Positions 58,704 through 64,000 of a DNA stretch of 64,000 nt are shown piece after piece; the stretch's first letter is position 1, and each line of letters starts with the position of its first letter. Below the pieces are notes generated by a model. It was not told the origin of the DNA. It saw nothing but the letters and a program-made list of their open reading frames with translations, and did no database searches. Source of the DNA: Adineta steineri. Lineage: Eukaryota; Rotifera; Eurotatoria; Adinetida; Adinetidae. The DNA lies in the NCBI GenBank assembly GCA_905250115.1, contig CAJNOI010000050.1, positions 496,706 to 560,705 on the forward strand, read 5' to 3'. Both the position numbers and the translations under genes were made by a program.

Positions 58704-60538
58704 GTTTGACAATAAACATCTTTGGAACAACATATTAAACTTGCTGGTTGGCAATGGAGTGTCTTAGTTGAATGTTTAGCGATATTATTAAATCATTTTG
58801 AATCATTTCAACAGCAAGCTATTTTAATTAATGAACTTGTTCAACCTTTTGCTGAAATATTAACGAAATTTAATACAAATGTTAATGATTTACAAAGTTT
58901 TATTGATTATATTGAATTAACAAAAACATCAGATAGTAAATATCTATATATATCATTTGATGTATGTTTATACGACGTATAACATTTCCAACAGATTCAT
59001 CGATATGTTCGAATGGTGGTTATCAAGAAAATTTCGAAGGTATTATTTTTATTAGTAATCCAGAATCACCTGCATTCATTCAGTTAACAAATTCATTATT
59101 TAAATTATTAACTTATTGTCATACATTACATTCACCAAATTCTCCAATAGTACAAACAACATTTTCATTTTTTTCAACAATGACCGATGCTGAAAAAGCA
59201 GTTTATCTTCAACAAGAAAATAATGATGAAATTAATATCTTATCATCAATTCAAACAAATTCATTAGGTTTATCTGCAAATGATCGTCGTTTACATAATC
59301 GATTTCCTTCATTTGTTGATCGTTTACAAATATTAATTGGAACTTATTTTACATTAAAACCTGATTTATATCAATTTAATGATTCATTATATATAATAGG
59401 TACAACATTATTTTCATCACTTGATCATTTACTAGAATTTCGTTTACGAAATATAATTCGTAATTGTTTCTTACCATTTGTTCGACATTGTCCAACAAAT
59501 ACAATACTTATTCCTATCTTGGAATCATTACTTCCATTTATGTATACAAAATTAAAAGATAAATGGAAAATAATTACTGAACGACAAAGTATGAAAGTAA
59601 CAAATGGAAATGTTCATGAAAATAATGAAGATATTTATCAAACACAAGATCGATGTGAAGAAGAAGTTATTGAAGAACAAGTAATAAAATTGTAGATTAG
59701 TTTTTTTTGCTCTAATTTTATCTCTTAATAGGTAACATGTTATTTAACTCGTGATTTTATTGATTTAATCAAAGTTTTGTTAACACGCTAAAATAATAAT
59801 AATGATGTAGGTGAAACAAGTATGGATGAAACGATGACTACTGATGAACAAAATCTTGGTGATAATTCATTACGTAAACTAGTGATACATGCTCATAATC
59901 TTCCAATTCCAAGTGAATTAGGTTTAAAACTTTTACAATATTCATCAATAATTTGTCAATATTGTTTATTAATTCTATTCGATGGACTTTCATGGCCAGA
60001 TACATCAATAATGACAAAAATGTCAAATATATGTCAACCATTAATTAAACATCTTTCTTTATTAGGAAATGGTAATAATGCTTTGATACGACAACTTTAT
60101 ATTTATATATTATGTGCACTTAAAATTCATAGTGATAATAAACCACTTGTTTGTATTTTACTTTCATTAGTTATATTGATGTATGAAACATTTCAACAAA
60201 CATCAACAAATTTATTTGATAGTATTCTTATGGAAATACCTGATGTTAATAATGAACAAGTAAATAATTATCGTGATAAAATGCAAAAGCAAAACAATGG
60301 AAAACCATTAAATGATAAACAAAAACGAGATATTTTAAAACATTTAGTACAACCATCAATGGGTCAAAATGTTGTACAAATGTTTAAACGTGAACCATTA
60401 GCATTAAGTGATTTACCACCATTAATACGTTTTTCTAAACGTTCACTTCATCCGGTTTTATAACATCATCAAAATTTAAATGCAAATAATGATGATGATC
60501 ATGGATTAGCTAATCTTTTCCAGCATACTGATGACTAG
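58704..60538 (+). pseudogene. XPO5: Exportin-5 pseudogene (C-terminal fragment)
   Basis: The readable protein from about 58722 matches the C-terminal half of exportin-5 in order: EQHIKLAGWQWSVLVECLA, then RRITFPTD, FFSTMTDAEKAVYL, EEQ|VTCYLTRDFIDLIKVL across a retained short intron (after 59682), and PPLIRFSKRSLHPVL. After an in-frame TAA at 60461-60463 it continues with DDDHGLANLFQHTDD, corresponding to the family's extreme C-terminus. Lesions: the N-terminal two thirds of the roughly 1200-residue family are missing; stops precede 58722; a frameshift lies at about 58970-58985; TAA occurs at 59789-59791 and 60461-60463. The intact protein exports pre-miRNA with RanGTP. Retained introns mean a DNA-level copy, not a processed one. 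A functional copy is expected elsewhere in the genome. Confidence 0.8.
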
Positions 60539-60803
60539 TCAGATCTAATGTTTTCTTTCTTTTCTTTTCTTTTCTTTTTTGTATCAGTACATTGCGAATA
60601 GTATGAATGATTATGTGCTACTCTAGTATTTTGTGTTGCTCATTATAAACGGAAAAAAAAATAAAACATTCCTAATCAAGATCCATCTATTAAAGTTATT
60701 TTGGATTGAAATAAATTATGTTAATGATAATCATGGATGTTTTATTTATTTATAGATGATTGATATTTCTTCTCCAGAGCAATAACAACTGTAACTACGA
60801 GAT

Positions 60804-63800
60804 ATGAATCGGTAAAATAAATTGATATCAATTCCCGATGCTAGTAATACATCATATATATGTGTCTTATTATAAACAGGAATTCAAATAATGATACACA
60901 ATCTCGTCATAGTGACTCAACATCATCAGATTTCCGTTCACGCTATTGGACATTTTTGTTCGATAATTTAAAGCGATCTATTGAACAAATTTATCAAACA
61001 TGTGAAGCTGATCAAGATCCATTACAATGTCAAGTAATAAATACAAAAAAACTTATTAATTTTTATACTTAAAATTATTTATTTCTATTAAGGAAATTAT
61101 ACAATATCTTAGTCAATATTGTAAAAATTTCGAAATACTCTTAAAAAATTCTGACGATAAAACTAATCGGTAAGAAAATTTTAGGGTGTTAAATTGGATA
61201 AATCTTTAATTAATTTTCAGAACCTATCGTAGTTTATCATTAACCCTATCAGCATTTGAGATAGAAATATCATCTTTCAGGTTGTTTATATAATATATAT
61301 ATATATGCTTTCATACCTGCTCATTATTCTGCTAAAATGTCTTTCAGTCATATTCCATTGAAATAAAACTTTTCTTTTTTTTTGTTCTTAGACCATTTGA
61401 ACATTCTCAATCAATATGTAATGGTAATTTAATAAGAATAAATAATTTCTTTTCTCTATATACATTTAAATTAGATGAAATATTTTCTTCAAATGATTTG
61501 TTACCTCGACAAAAACGTTTACATAACAGTGATATAAATTTAAATGTAAATAATTTTCCATATTATTATTCAAACGATATAAATCGATTTAAACGACAAA
61601 AATCTACGAAACATCGTAGAACAACTGAAAGTTCAAGTTTACTTTCGTTACCATCATTATTTTCATCAGCTATTAATGATTCAACAATGACATTAGTTCC
61701 AAATACAGCAAATCAATTCTTTTTATCATCAAAACGTATTTTAACAGATGAAACAGCTGGTGATGATGCTGATGATGAAAAAGATATTCGAGATGAATCA
61801 ATTAATGTTAATCGACATCATCGATATCATCATCAATTGTCAACAAGTCGTCTTATACAGCAAAGTATGACTTCAGAAGATGTTTTAGCAAATATTTGAT
61901 GCATTTGATCAAGAAGAATCTTTAACTGCAGCATTAGAAGCTGAACAAGAACGTACAATTGCTTCATTAATGGCTGAATAAGAAGATCTTGAACATCAGT
62001 TAAATAATGTTAGTGATGATGATGGATCAGAATTAGAAGAAAGTGAATTATCGGTAAAAAAAATTATTTTTTTTTTGTGTTAAATATTTTAACTCATTGT
62101 TTATTTAGACAACTAAAACGTCGAGTTATTTTATGTCATTACCCGATGATCGTGATGAAAAAGTTATAAGTTCGAATGATCTTTTACGTGATGATAATGA
62201 TTCTGAACCTGATGGAAAATCTCGAACAAAAAATCTTCGTATACAAAAAAAATTTTCTTCACCATCACGTATTCGGTATGATTTATTACGCAAAAAAAAT
62301 TTATCGAATCATTTGTTTTTTTGTTGTCTCTAGACCTATTAATGAAACCCTTCATGAAGCAGCTGAACGTCAAGGTATTGAAAATTAATCTTATTTTTGT
62401 TTTTATATCAAATAGATTTTTTTATTTAGCACGAGCATTTAAACGACGTCAAATTTTACGAGATGAAAGAGCACGAAAAATGCGTGAATTAACTCAACGG
62501 GTAAATGAAGTTCGTCAATGGAAAGAAGAATTAATTAAAGCACGTAAAGCAACAATTGAAATGAAAATGCATCGAGCAGAAGAAAAACGTCAATATTTAT
62601 TATTATTAAAAGCGAAAAAAGCTGGTGATGAAGATTTAAAAGGACAAGAAATTGCATTTATTAAATTACTGCAACAAGAAAATCGTCGACAAACATTAAA
62701 AGAACGTTATCAAAAAGAAGAACAATTTAAACAATATCTTGAAGATGAACGTGTTCGGAAACATGATGAACATAAACAACGTGAATTAGCTGCAGAAAAT
62801 CGTCGAAAAGAATTAGAAGTTTTACGACAAACACGTCTTAATCAAATGCAAGAAAAATGGAAAACAAAAGAACGAATGATTGAACAACATTTAATTGAAA
62901 AACGTAAACAAAAACAAACAGCAGCTATTGCTAAACAAAAGTAAACTTTTTGTATTTTATGCAAATTATCGAAGTATTATTTTATAGAACTTTTCAACAA
63001 AAACGAGCTGAACATGTTGCTTATCTTAAAACGACAACTGTTGAATTAAAGAAAAAATTAGCATTAAAAGTTTGTCTTTTTTTATTTCTCTTAGATAGAA
63101 ATTTTTTGTTAATTTCTAGCAAGAAGAAGGTACTCGACGTCACGTGACACAAATTGAAGAAATTCGTCGAAAAGCAACTGAAATGAGTGTATTACGTGGT
63201 CCAAGTGCTGAAGATCAACATCATGTTTCCCCTACAAATGATAATAATAAAACAACAACATCAGAAGATATAATAGCAACTCGTAAATGTTGTACAATCT
63301 GTAATATTTTAGTAAGTTTGATTATTAAAATATTCTATAATATTAATGACATAAATACTTCTTTTAGTTAGCGTCTGATCTTCATTTACATACACATTTA
63401 CGTGGTACACGTCATAATCAATTATTAGTTGAACGATTAAATCAAAAGAATGAAAATCGTATGAAAAAACAAGCAACACAAGAAGATATTGTAATATAGA
63501 TTAAATTTAAAATTTCTTAATTTTAAAATAATATAAAATTGTAGGATACATTCAATACAGAATGTATTGTTACTGTTACTAATGATGATATTGTACGACA
63601 AGAAATGGCTTTTAATCGAGAACGAAAACATACTATGAAAAAACGAGCAAAAAAATTACGTCTTCGAATGACTCAACGGTACAGAGATTCAATAGAAAAT
63701 ACGATTATGTTGATTATTTTTTTTAGTTCAACAGCATATGAAGCTGAAAATGCTCAACGACCCTATTTAACGTCAACTCATAAAGCACGGTATGAAGAAA

Positions 63801-64000
63801 TCTAAGAATTTAATTTGATATTATATTTATTTTAGTATTCAACGATTTTTAAATGAATTAGAAAAATCATTAAATACAACAACAAGAAAAGAACCATTGA
63901 ATACAACAAATTTTCTAGCATGTCAACGAATTCTTACTGAATTTGTTAAAATTTTTGATATACATAGTTATGAAAAGGTTTTTATTTTGAAAATTATTTA
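60804..64000 (+). pseudogene. SCAPER: SCAPER homologue with frameshift and nonsense lesions (3' partial)
   Basis: It starts with an 8-nt coding exon (60804-60811) spliced to 60890. Its N-terminal domain FRSRYWTFLFDNLKRSIEQI then QIYQTCEADQDPLQCQ is the SCAPER signature. Downstream come a long charged coiled coil (62430-62940, for example RAFKRRQILRDERARKM), a C2H2-type finger (KCCTIC then LHLHTHLRGTRHNQL at about 63285-63420) and further exons to the window edge. Two lesions sit in one exon: the frame shifts at about 61895, where removing one T from a TTT run restores it, and TAA lies at 61979-61981 within SLMAE*EDLEHQ. SCAPER is an ER-associated cyclin A-binding protein also linked to cilia. 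Everything else looks constrained, so it is either recently broken or affected by assembly error; otherwise I would call it a normal CDS. Confidence 0.7.

Noticed and set aside
59780-59822. An intron that would remove the TAA at 59789 in the exportin-5 remnant
   Set aside because: Candidate GT sites before it and the GATGTAG acceptor do not give matching phases, so the stop remains in frame.
1-64000. CRISPR arrays, operons, bacterial ribosome-binding sites, tRNA or rRNA genes
   Set aside because: The window is eukaryotic with spliced genes; I saw no direct-repeat/spacer array and no recognisable tRNA or rRNA sequence.

Overview
This is an AT-rich eukaryotic window packed with intron-rich animal genes. 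Most introns are about 50-60 bp and follow GT-AG, with two GC-AG exceptions. It carries metazoan orthologues (PAR-6, Flightless-I, FCP1, an SLC6 amine transporter, mitochondrial SSB, SCAPER, exportin-5) together with three ADP-ribosyltransferase (ART) genes. That mix, the intron size and the base composition point to a bdelloid rotifer (Adineta/Rotaria-like). This is inference; no rRNA or mitochondrial marker is present to fix the species.

Layout. 1-128 (-): the start of an unknown gene leaving the window. 606-2137 (+): a decayed nuclear-receptor gene. 3733-9267 (+): the standout gene, predicted here as one spliced protein with an ART domain, a NACHT NTPase and about 20 HEAT-like repeats. 11419-15124 (-): a four-exon orphan with polyglutamine tracts. 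16205-16857 (-): a Ly6/uPAR-like, GPI-anchored protein. 18706-19199 (+): a small hydrophilic protein with a paralogue at 38356-38695 (-). 19224-22184 (-): an intronless ART-TPR protein. 22688-23118 (-): a small secreted prohormone-like protein spread over short exons. 23911-26693 (-): a CGRRF1-like RING protein, mtSSB and a TMEM72-like protein. 27203-33355 (-): an SR-rich/polyQ nuclear protein. 34287-34656 (+): a small Cys-rich, Lys-tailed protein. 35306-38285 (+): an SLC6 transporter. 39145-40271 (-): an isocitrate-lyase/PEP-mutase-family enzyme. 41109-42918 (-): a TPR protein with a membrane segment. 44761-46019 (-): PAR-6. 46227-51606 (+): Flightless-I. 52118-55120 (+): FCP1. 56857-57969 (+): a second stand-alone ART. 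58704-60538 (+): an exportin-5 pseudogene. 60804->64000 (+): SCAPER with two lesions.

The housekeeping genes form a compact block in the middle. Both flanks are accessory or decaying: ART genes, a HEAT array homogenised at DNA level, and broken genes whose nonsense codons are mostly explained by CAA-to-TAA or TGG-to-TGA changes. The strongest candidate for an undescribed system is the ART-NACHT-HEAT gene. It has the layout of an innate-immune NTPase switch, with an N-terminal catalytic effector, a central NTPase and a fast-evolving repeat sensor, plus a hydrophobic C-terminal tail. All gene models are manual splice reconstructions checked only for phase and reading-frame continuity.
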